Below, in pieces: positions 1 to 7,612 of a stretch of DNA of 64,000 nt. The stretch's first letter is position 1. Each line of letters starts with the position of its first letter. Origin of the DNA: Bacteroidota bacterium (GTDB taxonomy: Bacteria > Bacteroidota > Bacteroidia > B-17B0 > Aurantibacillaceae); the NCBI GenBank assembly GCA_016702705.1, contig JADJDM010000017.1, positions 62,001 to 126,000 on the forward strand, read 5' to 3'. Both the position numbers and the translations under genes were made by a program. The notes below the pieces were generated by a model that worked only from the letters and a program-made list of their open reading frames with translations, was not told where the DNA came from and did not search any database.

Positions 1-789
1 AATTTTATTTGCATCAGCAAGTGCAATATTAGTTTCTTCGATTGTTTTCTTAATATTTGCTTTAGCTAATGAATCACTAATGTTGCTGAAATTATTTATT
101 ACGTTGCTCAGCTTATCGTTATTTTTCTCAATATTGGTGACAATTGAATTTGTTTTTTGAATAATTGCTGCAATAGCTCTTTGCTCCGAACTCATTAAGG
201 TATCAACCTTATACGTAGTTCTTTCTAAAGTCATGATGGTATTTTTAATACTCTCAAAACTAGTAATCAAGTTTTGACGCACATTGGCATTCATTACTTG
301 TTGCACTACTTGCATAACCGAATCGATAGAAGAAATTAGCCCTTCCGCCTTTTTTTGCAGCGGGGCAATTTGACGATTTACTTGCTTCTTTAAATCTTCT
401 TCCATATCAGGAAGTAATGTATCGCCATCTGCAACAAATTGGTCGTTCTTACTAAACACAATTTCCACTGCCTTTGAGCCTAACAAATCGGAAGAAATAA
501 CTTTAGCAAACGAACCTTTTGGAATTTGAACATCTGAAGTTAGGAAAAAGGTAACCAACACTTTATAAGCAGTATCTCTTTTTACCAACTCAATTTTATT
601 TACTTGACCCACTTTATATCCATTCACCATTAAGGGATTTGCCTCTAGCAAACCTTCTATTTTAGGATAAACAGCGTATAACTTACGTTGCGGATTGAAG
701 ATATTATGTCCTTTAAGAAAATTGAAACCATAGATGAAAACACCGATGGCAACAATAACAATAATACCTACTTTTATTTCTTTCTTCAC
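1..789 (-). CDS. MlaD/MCE-family lipid transport protein (3' end beyond window)
   Basis: Reading the minus strand gives an N-terminal membrane anchor (residues about 6-25, rich in I/V/G), then an MCE domain including GYKVGQVNKI and the family hallmark LLGSKAVEI, then a long alpha-helical tail. MCE proteins are the substrate-binding part of ABC systems that move lipids between inner and outer membrane. The frame stays open to base 1, so the C-terminus is missing. I choose the GTG at 789 (VKKEIKVG) as start: an in-frame ATG at 819 lies on top of a perfect -7 element (TACCTTTG read on the minus strand, 809-816), so it would precede the transcript. It is divergent from the mannose-1-phosphate guanylyltransferase gene. 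An MlaE/MlaF pair would be expected nearby but is not in the window. Confidence 0.88.
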   Translation of the reverse strand, partial: MKKEIKVGIIVIVAIGVFIYGFNFLKGHNIFNPQRKLYAVYPKIEGLLEANPLMVNGYKVGQVNKIELVKRDTAYKVLVTFFLTSDVQIPKGSFAKVISSDLLGSKAVEIVFSKNDQFVADGDTLLPDMEEDLKKQVNRQIAPLQKKAEGLISSIDSVMQVVQQVMNANVRQNLITSFESIKNTIMTLERTTYKVDTLMSSEQRAIAAIIQKTNSIVTNIEKNNDKLSNVINNFSNISDSLAKANIKKTIEETNIALADANKI

Positions 790-808
790 AAAGATTGAAT
801 TTGAGCTC

Positions 809-816
809 CAAAGGTA
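809..816 (-). promoter_or_regulatory. -7 promoter element for the MlaD-like gene
   Basis: TACCTTTG on the minus strand matches the Bacteroidota TAnnTTTG element. It sits 20 bases before the GTG start and overlaps the only upstream in-frame ATG, so it decides the start choice. No clear -33 TTTG is seen. Confidence 0.55.
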
Positions 817-882
817 CATTTTTTTTGATGAACTTGAAAATGAAAAAACACAGAAATGATGTGGCAATACGAACATTTTTAC

Positions 883-890
883 TACATTTG
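883..890 (+). promoter_or_regulatory. -7 promoter element for the guanylyltransferase gene
   Basis: TACATTTG is a perfect match to TAnnTTTG, ending 16 bases before the ATG at 907. This predicts a very short leader. The -33 position is only weakly matched (TGTG). Confidence 0.5.
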
Positions 891-906
891 AAGTTCGTTT
901 ATTACT

Positions 907-1995
907 ATGAAGAATCAGTATTGCATCATAATGGCAGGTGGAGTTGGCAGCAGATTTTGGCCAATGAGTAAAACTAACCATCCTAAACAGTTTTTAGATA
1001 TTCTAGGTACTGGTAGAACCCTTTTACAACAAACTTTCGATAGATTTGAAGGTATTTGTCCGCCCGAAAATATTTATATTGTAACTAGCGACCAATACAA
1101 AGAATTGGTTTATCAGCAATTACCTTCTATTGCAAAAGAAAATGTTTTATTAGAGCCTTCTCGAAAAAACACGGCACCTTGTATTGCTTACGCATCTTAT
1201 AAAATTCACAAGAAAAACCCAAATGCTGTAACGGTAGTTGCTCCATCAGATCATTTAATTACAAAAGAAGATACTTTTAAAAAGGCAATCAAATCTTGTT
1301 TTACAAAAGCACAAAGCGAAGATTGTTTGGTTACCTTAGGAATTACACCTAATCGCCCAGATACGGGTTATGGTTACATACAGTTTGTTGAATCTCCAGT
1401 TAAAGAAAAAGACAAACGCATAAAAAAAGTAAAAACATTTGCCGAAAAACCTGAATTAGAACAAGCAAAGGTGTTTGTTCAAAGCGGGGATTTTTTATGG
1501 AACTCGGGAATATTTATTTGGTCAACTAAATCTATCATCAACGCTTTTGAAAAGCATGACGCAGAAATAGCACAAATATTTAAAGATGGTATTGAATTTT
1601 ACAATACACCACAAGAAAAAGATTTCTTAAAAAAAGCTTACTCTGTATGCATTAGTAATTCAATTGATTACTCGGTAATGGAGAAAGCAAAAAATGTTTA
1701 CGTGCGCGAGTCATTAATTGGCTGGAGCGACTTAGGTACTTGGGGAAGTTTATACACACACATTAAACATAGCGAAGGCAACAATGCAATTGTTGGAAAA
1801 AACGTTATGATGTACGATTCGAAAAATTGTATTGTAAACGTTGCAAAAGATAAATTAGTTGTAATACAAGGCTTACACGATTATATTGTTGTTGAAGCCG
1901 ATGGCATTTTACTAATTTGCAAAAAAACCAACGAACAACAAATTCGCAATTTCGTTAATGATGTTAAAGTTCAAAAAGGCGATAAGTTTGTTTAG
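907..1995 (+). CDS. manC: Mannose-1-phosphate guanylyltransferase
   Basis: This cytoplasmic enzyme makes GDP-mannose from mannose-1-phosphate and GTP, feeding O-antigen, capsule and glycoprotein synthesis. The nucleotidyltransferase signature GGVGSRFWPMSK is at residues 11-22, followed by APSDHLI, the FAEKP sugar-phosphate loop near residue 178 and WNSGIFIW. At 362 residues it is the single-domain form and lacks the C-terminal isomerase half of bifunctional ManC/AlgA enzymes. The conserved WSDLGTWGSLY segment is present. Start ATG at 907 follows a good -7 element. Family assignment is secure; the gene symbol is by analogy. Confidence 0.93.
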   Translation: MKNQYCIIMAGGVGSRFWPMSKTNHPKQFLDILGTGRTLLQQTFDRFEGICPPENIYIVTSDQYKELVYQQLPSIAKENVLLEPSRKNTAPCIAYASYKIHKKNPNAVTVVAPSDHLITKEDTFKKAIKSCFTKAQSEDCLVTLGITPNRPDTGYGYIQFVESPVKEKDKRIKKVKTFAEKPELEQAKVFVQSGDFLWNSGIFIWSTKSIINAFEKHDAEIAQIFKDGIEFYNTPQEKDFLKKAYSVCISNSIDYSVMEKAKNVYVRESLIGWSDLGTWGSLYTHIKHSEGNNAIVGKNVMMYDSKNCIVNVAKDKLVVIQGLHDYIVVEADGILLICKKTNEQQIRNFVNDVKVQKGDKFV

Positions 1996-2090
1996 GTTCT
2001 AATGCGGTAAGGCTGAGAATCAAGACGCAAGAGTCAGGAAGCAAAGTGCTAGCCTACGAAATCCATTTCCATTTTTAATTACCTCCACTA

Positions 2091-2115
2091 AGTCAGGGTG
2101 AGCTTGTCGAAGCCC
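2091..2115. repeat. Short palindromic REP-like repeat, copy 1
   Basis: The core TGAGCTTGTCGAAG is shared with copies near 12230, 19741 and 26195. It lies between two convergent genes. The flanks are partly self-complementary (GGGT...GCCC). Confidence 0.6.
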
Positions 2116-2129
2116 CTTCTTCAATAATT

Positions 2130-2813
2130 TTATTGTTGCCACATATCCTTTTCCTTGTTCTTTTTTGGATCTGGGTCTTTTCCTTTTAGCAATGAAGTGT
2201 TCATCAAATAACCATGAAACATTCTTCCTTCAAAATATTGTTTTAAAGTAAAATTTGCTGAATTGTTTTTCGGATTCATTATTTTAAAATCTTCGCGCAT
2301 CAACGCAATTACATCTTCGTATTTAAAAACTGGACCATACAAATCAAACATTAAGTCTCCTTTTTCTAACACATAAATTAAACGTATGTATTTTATATCA
2401 TATACTTCCGTACTTGTATTTTTATCAAAACGTTTGTTTTGTATAATTTCATAACTGTGTTGAAATTGCTCAAGAATTGGATCATTCATATCGCTACAAA
2501 AACTAATTGGACACTGAAGGTTTGTAAACTCATCTGCCGATGGAATTGGTTGTGTTTTTCCAAAACCAAACTGCTTCATAAATTTATGGTAGCTACAAGC
2601 ACTATCAACTTGTAAAGGATAATAGCCTTGTATTAAACCTTCACAGTATGCTTTTATCAATAATTTTGGGAGTGCTCTTCCTGGCAAATTAAACTTTTCT
2701 AACAAAGGAACTTTTATTAATTCGCCTTGCTTTAGTGTATTATTTAATTTTGTTTGTGCGTTGATGATTCCTGCTGCAAAAACCATCGTTAGTATCAATA
2801 AACATTTTTTCAT
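2130..2813 (-). CDS. GldN/PorN-like secreted protein
   Basis: A 227-residue protein with an N-terminal signal peptide ending near NAQ (residue 20). The body resembles the type IX secretion component GldN/PorN: a LLEKFNLPGRALPKLLIKAY block, the segment DIKYIRLIYVLEKGD, an FKYEDVIALMRED block, an NSANFTLKQYFEGRMF block and a C-terminus ending DMWQQ (GldN of Flavobacterium ends in a similar DMW motif, from memory). GldN forms a periplasmic ring with the lipoprotein GldK. This copy is shorter than canonical GldN and is not next to gldK, gldL and gldM, so it is probably a paralogue. It starts 16 bases after the upstream gene ends, suggesting one operon. Confidence 0.6.
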   Translation of the reverse strand: MKKCLLILTMVFAAGIINAQTKLNNTLKQGELIKVPLLEKFNLPGRALPKLLIKAYCEGLIQGYYPLQVDSACSYHKFMKQFGFGKTQPIPSADEFTNLQCPISFCSDMNDPILEQFQHSYEIIQNKRFDKNTSTEVYDIKYIRLIYVLEKGDLMFDLYGPVFKYEDVIALMREDFKIMNPKNNSANFTLKQYFEGRMFHGYLMNTSLLKGKDPDPKKNKEKDMWQQ

Positions 2814-2829
2814 TTTGTTACGCTTAAAA

Positions 2830-3849
2830 TTATGTGTTACTAATTTTGGTTACTTTGGCCAATTCCTCTTTTGTTTTAGGCTTAATCGGTTGCTTTTCTA
2901 AAACAAATTTTTGCTTAGTTCCTTGCATTAATTTAATGTTTGATTTATCTAAACCGCCTTCTTTAAGTGTTGCATAACTTCCATCTTTTAGCTTTGTAAA
3001 TATTTTTATTCCTTTCATATTTAGCAAAACAAAACGCTCTGCAAAATCGCTGGGATAATATGTAATTAAGGTGTTGCGTTTTGCATAGGCTACGTAAACT
3101 ACTTCTCCAATTGCATCGCCTGTATTTACAACAAACTCAGGAATCATTGGAATAGCATCCTTATCGTTTAATACTCCATCATAATTAAAAACGCCAAGCT
3201 TTTTAATATTCATTCCTTTAAAATAACCATCAGGCAATTCACCCATCATACTTGCAAAAACCTTTTGGTAACTCTCGTTGCCGTCTGGGTTAACGGATTC
3301 CACATCAACACTATCCGCAGTGTTAACCGGTGAGTTTCCCCAGCGATTTGACTCTGAGTAAGGCTTGGCTTTATCATAAGAAAAATCATACACTTGACCA
3401 TAATCAATCCAACGATTTTGTTTATCATCGTAGCTAAAGGCTTGTAAATTTGGTAAATTGCGTTTACACTTCATACGAACTTGCACTACCTTATCATCGC
3501 AAAGTCTCATTGGTTTTCCATCGCACTCTGCACGCAGCTCAAACATACCTACCGATTCAAGAATCAAATCTTTTCCATCACGTTGCAGCAGCATGTTTAA
3601 ACCTGAAACAAGCATATCTGTTTGTGAATGAAACTCACGGTATTTAATTTTTATTTTTCCAGTACAAGCGCTCCCATCTTCCATGCAAAATGCATTATTA
3701 GGGACAAATATTAAAGAGCCTGTTCCGTATTTAAATCCATTACAGCCCCTGCTCTGATAATCGTATTCCATAAAAGGAACATCGTTTATTTGCGATTGTG
3801 ATGTAACACACAAACCAAAAAATAGAAAAATAAAAAGTACTTGTTTCAT
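2830..3849 (-). CDS. Secreted beta-rich protein of unknown function
   Basis: The likely start is the ATG at 3849, which begins a clean signal peptide (MKQVLFIFLFFGLC, cleavage near SQSQ); the reading frame extends 37 codons further upstream but that part is basic and unlike a leader. The mature part (about 320 residues) has a pattern I recall from uncharacterised Bacteroidota surface proteins: GSLIFVPNNAF, IKIKYREFHS, LVSGLNM and ESVGMFELRA, suggesting a ZU5-like beta-sandwich. Six or more cysteines in the first half may form disulfides. It directly precedes the GldN-like gene on the same strand. Function unknown; no enzyme motif seen. Confidence 0.7.
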   Translation of the reverse strand: MKQVLFIFLFFGLCVTSQSQINDVPFMEYDYQSRGCNGFKYGTGSLIFVPNNAFCMEDGSACTGKIKIKYREFHSQTDMLVSGLNMLLQRDGKDLILESVGMFELRAECDGKPMRLCDDKVVQVRMKCKRNLPNLQAFSYDDKQNRWIDYGQVYDFSYDKAKPYSESNRWGNSPVNTADSVDVESVNPDGNESYQKVFASMMGELPDGYFKGMNIKKLGVFNYDGVLNDKDAIPMIPEFVVNTGDAIGEVVYVAYAKRNTLITYYPSDFAERFVLLNMKGIKIFTKLKDGSYATLKEGGLDKSNIKLMQGTKQKFVLEKQPIKPKTKEELAKVTKISNT

Positions 3850-4040
3850 ACTGTAAGTTTTAATACATAACGTAAATCTATAAAAAAATAACAGAACTAC
3901 TGAAAATAAAAATGCACGATTTTGCCTATTCCTTTCCCAATGCAGCTTACCTGAGAACAATCAATCATAAAATACCCACTTACACGTACAAACAAATTTC
4001 GCTTTTCTTGTAAATTTACTTTTATTAAATCTATTGTTTT

Positions 4041-5357
4041 ATGAAAACATACTTAAATCGAAGCTTAGCGCTTTTACTATTTTTTTTCGGAGTTTCATTT
4101 ATTGCTGATGCTCAAAAAAAACCAGAAGTATTCCTTTCCAAAGTATTTATAAATGAAACTGATTCCTTAAATAAATTTGTTTTAAAATTATACGACGACC
4201 AATCCTATGAATTTTTAAAATTTATTAAAAACAAAAAAATATTAAATGCAAAACGAGAACAAGGCGAATATAATTTAAAAGGAAAAAAACTAAATTTAGA
4301 ACCTAAGAGTGATAAACTTCCCTTTGAACACCCTTACAATTACTATTTTGTAGAAGACAATGGTTTGTTCGAAAACAAAAAATGTGAAGGTGACGCAATA
4401 CTTACTTTAAGCAATGATGAAAAATTTTCACAGGCATTTTACACCGACCCTGTTTTTGGAAAAATATCCAACGATAGAAAACTAGGAAATAAACTAAACG
4501 ATCCCAAACTAAATTCAAAAAATAATTCTTTCTCTCCACCCGAAATAATAGCTGCAACACCACCTGTAAAAGAAGAAAATATTGTAAGTAATTTCGCGAA
4601 ATTATCAGCTGATTCTTTAAAACGCATTAAAGTAATTATAGTTGTTGGTCCGGTTGAAGAATCAACGAAAAAATTTGTTGAAGAGAAAAAAGAGTTGGCT
4701 ACTTTTTTACGCTCATACGGAGTTCAAGTAATAGAAATATATCATCCAAAAGCAAACTGGACCGACGTGCAAGAAGCAAGCAAAGACGCTCACATATTTA
4801 TTTATAGCGGTCACGGTAGTACAAAAGGAGAAAATAGTTGCTCAGGCGGATTGTGTTTAACTGATGGTATAACATCAGCAAGTGATATGAGTAAGGGTTT
4901 GCAACTGAACAAAAATGCATTAATATTATTTAATCATGTATGCAGAGGTGCAGGTTCTTCTGCGGGCGATGATGGAGACATTGGTAAAATCGAAGCAGCA
5001 AAAAGAGTTACAGATTATTCTTATCCATTTATTCAAAAAGGAGCAGGATGTTATTATGCTAACAATACAAATGGCTCACTACAACCATTTTTAGAACGCT
5101 TCTTTAACAAGATGCCCGTATCAACAATTTGGAAAGAAGTTTCGAAAAGCAAAACAATTGTGATAGATGAAAAATACAAACACGATAAACGTTATCACAT
5201 TTCACTTGGCTCCGATGATGAATCTGGCTCAATAGTTACCCGAACAACTACTACCAATGGAGTTAAGAAAGTAGAAAAAATAAAAGGCTTTATTTCTTAT
5301 GATGAAGCTATTGTTGGAATGCCAGAGTTTAGTGTGCTGAAATTTTTTGAAAAATAA
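4041..5357 (+). CDS. Secreted caspase-like (clan CD) cysteine peptidase homologue
   Basis: A signal peptide (residues 1-24, ending IADA) precedes an N-terminal domain (about 28-140) that looks like a lipocalin-like small-molecule-binding or stress domain, then a lysine/asparagine-rich linker. The C-terminal domain (about 195-400) has the caspase-fold arrangement: a hydrophobic strand IKVIIVVGPV, then IFIYSGHGS with candidate catalytic His258, then LILFNHVCRGAG with candidate catalytic Cys301, 43 residues later. Spacing and motif order match clan CD. It may be an active protease or a CHAT-like regulator. The substrate cannot be told. It is divergent from the GldN-like cassette and followed by a lipoprotein gene. 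Confidence 0.75.
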   Translation: MKTYLNRSLALLLFFFGVSFIADAQKKPEVFLSKVFINETDSLNKFVLKLYDDQSYEFLKFIKNKKILNAKREQGEYNLKGKKLNLEPKSDKLPFEHPYNYYFVEDNGLFENKKCEGDAILTLSNDEKFSQAFYTDPVFGKISNDRKLGNKLNDPKLNSKNNSFSPPEIIAATPPVKEENIVSNFAKLSADSLKRIKVIIVVGPVEESTKKFVEEKKELATFLRSYGVQVIEIYHPKANWTDVQEASKDAHIFIYSGHGSTKGENSCSGGLCLTDGITSASDMSKGLQLNKNALILFNHVCRGAGSSAGDDGDIGKIEAAKRVTDYSYPFIQKGAGCYYANNTNGSLQPFLERFFNKMPVSTIWKEVSKSKTIVIDEKYKHDKRYHISLGSDDESGSIVTRTTTTNGVKKVEKIKGFISYDEAIVGMPEFSVLKFFEK

Positions 5358-5433
5358 TTCAACCACTAACAATTATCAGTTTACCATATATTTTTATTTA
5401 CTACATTTATTCAATAAAATCAAAACCCAAATT

Positions 5434-6354
5434 ATGAAAAAAACAATCATCCCCGCTGTTCTTTTAAGTTTAGCTATTTCTCTTGCATCATGCGGAGGAA
5501 GCAAAAAAGAAGAAGGTGAAGCTGGTAAAACAGATTCAACTGCAGTTGCTACAACTGATAGTGCTAAAGCAGAAACAAAAGCAACAAACGACCCATTTGC
5601 TAATTTCCCTAAGGAAGCTGTGAGTATTGCTGCTGGAGGTTATGCATTTATTGCGCCTGATTTATTAAACCCAGGAATTGCAGGTAAACCTGTTGATGAA
5701 ATGCGTTTAATTTTTGTTGGAAGTAAAATTGAAGAAGCTGGTGCAGAATTTACTAAGGTAAGTTACATTGGTTCAAAAGGCGAATTGCCTAATTACTTTG
5801 TTATACCTGTTGCACCTGGAGCAACTGCTAAAAAAGGAGATATCGTTTTAGCTGCTTGGCACCATGGTGGTTCTATGATGCGTGCTGTTGTTACTGGAGA
5901 TAAAGACCCATCTAAACCAACAGTTAATTTTATTGATATTGGTTGGGATAATCCAGCTAAAGGAGATAAAGGTGTTGGTTACGGACAAGAGGAAACTCAA
6001 TTAGAAGCAAACACTTTTATTGTATTAAACGATGCAATGGCTTCGGGAACTACAGTTGCAGTTAAAGAAGGTAACGATTGGAAAGAATACAATGTTGTGA
6101 AAACATCAGGAGATAAAGTAATGGTGTATAACTCAATGTATAAAATCTCTGTTATAAATAAATCAGATTGCAAAGGAATTGAAGTAAAACCAACTTGCAA
6201 AGCAGGTGATGAAGTTATGGCTCCTTGGGTTGGAACTTTCAAGAAAACAAAAGTGTTAAAAGTAGACGCTAAATATGGTCGTGTACACGTGAAAGATCCA
6301 TTCTCTGACAAACCATTAATCGTTCCTTTCGGAACTGTTACTTCTACTTTGTAA
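5434..6354 (+). CDS. Lipoprotein of unknown function
   Basis: The start is the ATG at 5434, not the upstream in-frame ATG at 5347, because it begins a lipoprotein signal (MKKTIIPAVLLSL) with lipobox LASC near residue 20. A low-complexity Lys/Glu/Thr/Ala linker follows (about 22-55). The remaining 250 residues are rich in short strands and include two similar stretches around APGATAKKGDIVLAAW and GDEVMAPW, which look like small SH3-like or Tudor-like barrels; this is inference. A possible -7 element TACATTTA is at 5402-5409. A strong terminator follows. Function unknown. Confidence 0.8.
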   Translation: MKKTIIPAVLLSLAISLASCGGSKKEEGEAGKTDSTAVATTDSAKAETKATNDPFANFPKEAVSIAAGGYAFIAPDLLNPGIAGKPVDEMRLIFVGSKIEEAGAEFTKVSYIGSKGELPNYFVIPVAPGATAKKGDIVLAAWHHGGSMMRAVVTGDKDPSKPTVNFIDIGWDNPAKGDKGVGYGQEETQLEANTFIVLNDAMASGTTVAVKEGNDWKEYNVVKTSGDKVMVYNSMYKISVINKSDCKGIEVKPTCKAGDEVMAPWVGTFKKTKVLKVDAKYGRVHVKDPFSDKPLIVPFGTVTSTL

Positions 6355-6374
6355 TTAGTAGGAATTAAATTTTT

Positions 6375-6410
6375 AAAAAACGGGCGCAAAAATTTTGCGC
6401 CCGTTTTTTT
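6375..6410 (+). terminator. Rho-independent terminator after the lipoprotein gene
   Basis: An 11-base perfect stem, CGGGCGCAAAA with TTTTGCGCCCG (6381-6403), is followed by eight T. A-rich sequence before the stem could also let it work for the convergent LRR gene. Confidence 0.9.
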
Positions 6411-6418
6411 TAGAAAAC

Positions 6419-7612
6419 CTATTCAATTATTAAATTCGGAAAAGCCTCCGCTAGCAAGCTTTTATCTTCATATTCATAGTTTAAATATTTCAATTTCTTT
6501 AGATTCTTACATTTAAGCAAAACATCCTTAAATTGAATTATATCATAAACATGGCTTCCACCATCTGCTTTTCCAACATTTAGTGAGATAGTGAGTTCTT
6601 TTAAATTCGGGAATTCCTGTAGGCGTGTAAAAAAAGTTGGCCAATCATAGGGGTCAGGATTTCCTCCTTCAAAATATCCACCTCCAGAATTATCAAGTGT
6701 AATTTTGATTACCTCCAATTGTTTTGAATAAAAAAATACTTTTAGGTAATTCAAAGCATGTTAGTTCAATAAATTTTGCAGCCGGCATAATTGGTAAGTT
6801 AGCTGTTCGAGTGCTAAAATATTTTATAGATGGTAAAACTAAATTTGAATCCATTACAAAACTTGAAGGTAAAATCAGCGTGTCTAATTTATCCAACTTT
6901 GAAATCTCTGAAGGCATCACCATTCCATCTCTGCCTATTATACTCAAGTATTTTAAACTGCTTAAATTCCCGATATCTGAAAGAAGAGTATCCAACTGAT
7001 AATTACTTATCGTGAGCTTCTCTAATTTTTTTAAATGATAAAAACACTTTGGTATCATAAAACTATCTTGACATTCTTCTAGCTTATTATATGATAATAC
7101 GCTTGAGTTTGCAGGTTTACTTCCCGAATAATAGTAATCATCTTGTTTATACAATCTCGCTGTTCTATCAAACACAAGAGTATTTAATTCAGTGAATTTT
7201 CCAATAGAACGAGGCAATGTGTCGCCTGCATAAACAAGATGTTTTAATTGTGGAATAGGCGGAAGGTTTTTGTTTCTGATTTCTGAAGGATAGGAGATAA
7301 ATAAATAGTTTAAAGCTGAAAGCTCACTTATTTTAGTAGGTATCTCGGCAGGAATAGATAAAACAAGCGTGTCGATTTTTTTCAATTCAAACAACTCATC
7401 GGGTAGCGTTTCTGTTTTCCTTGAAGACAAGGCAAAATAATGTAAATTTTGAAAATTTTTAATTTGTGAACTAATACTATCTAGGTCAGCATTTTTAATC
7501 TCGATTTTAGTTAATCCCTTTAAAGAATAAAAGCAATCAGGCAGCGAAAAATATTCATCAAACTCCTGATAACCTCCAAGTTCTATACTCTTTAAATCAT
7601 TATAGAAGCAAA
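6419..7612 (-). pseudogene. Leucine-rich-repeat region, out of frame with its upstream WG-repeat part
   Basis: The minus strand encodes about 400 residues of leucine-rich repeats (LKSIELGGYQEF, then repeated L..L..L.I/P patterns such as LPDELFELKKIDTLVL). Two frame problems exist. First, this frame has no ATG until far inside the repeats, and instead continues the upstream WG-repeat gene in the neighbouring frame near 7600-7612; dropping one base there joins APEF to FCFYNDLKS. Second, at the A7 run 6730-6736 the repeats switch frame; one base fewer gives LPKSIFYSKQLEVIKITLD. So the region is most likely the C-terminal half of one WG-LRR protein. It could be a decayed gene, a slippage-controlled gene or a sequence error. 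LRRs usually mediate protein binding. Confidence 0.7.

Noticed and set aside
5347..5433. Upstream start for the lipoprotein gene
   Set aside because: The extension precedes a perfect lipoprotein signal peptide and overlaps the end of the caspase-like gene; the ATG at 5434 fits better.
5997..6389. Minus-strand frame opposite the lipoprotein gene
   Set aside because: It covers the terminator and has no start signal or family match.
6724..6999. Plus-strand frame opposite the LRR region
   Set aside because: Antisense shadow of the leucine-rich repeats.
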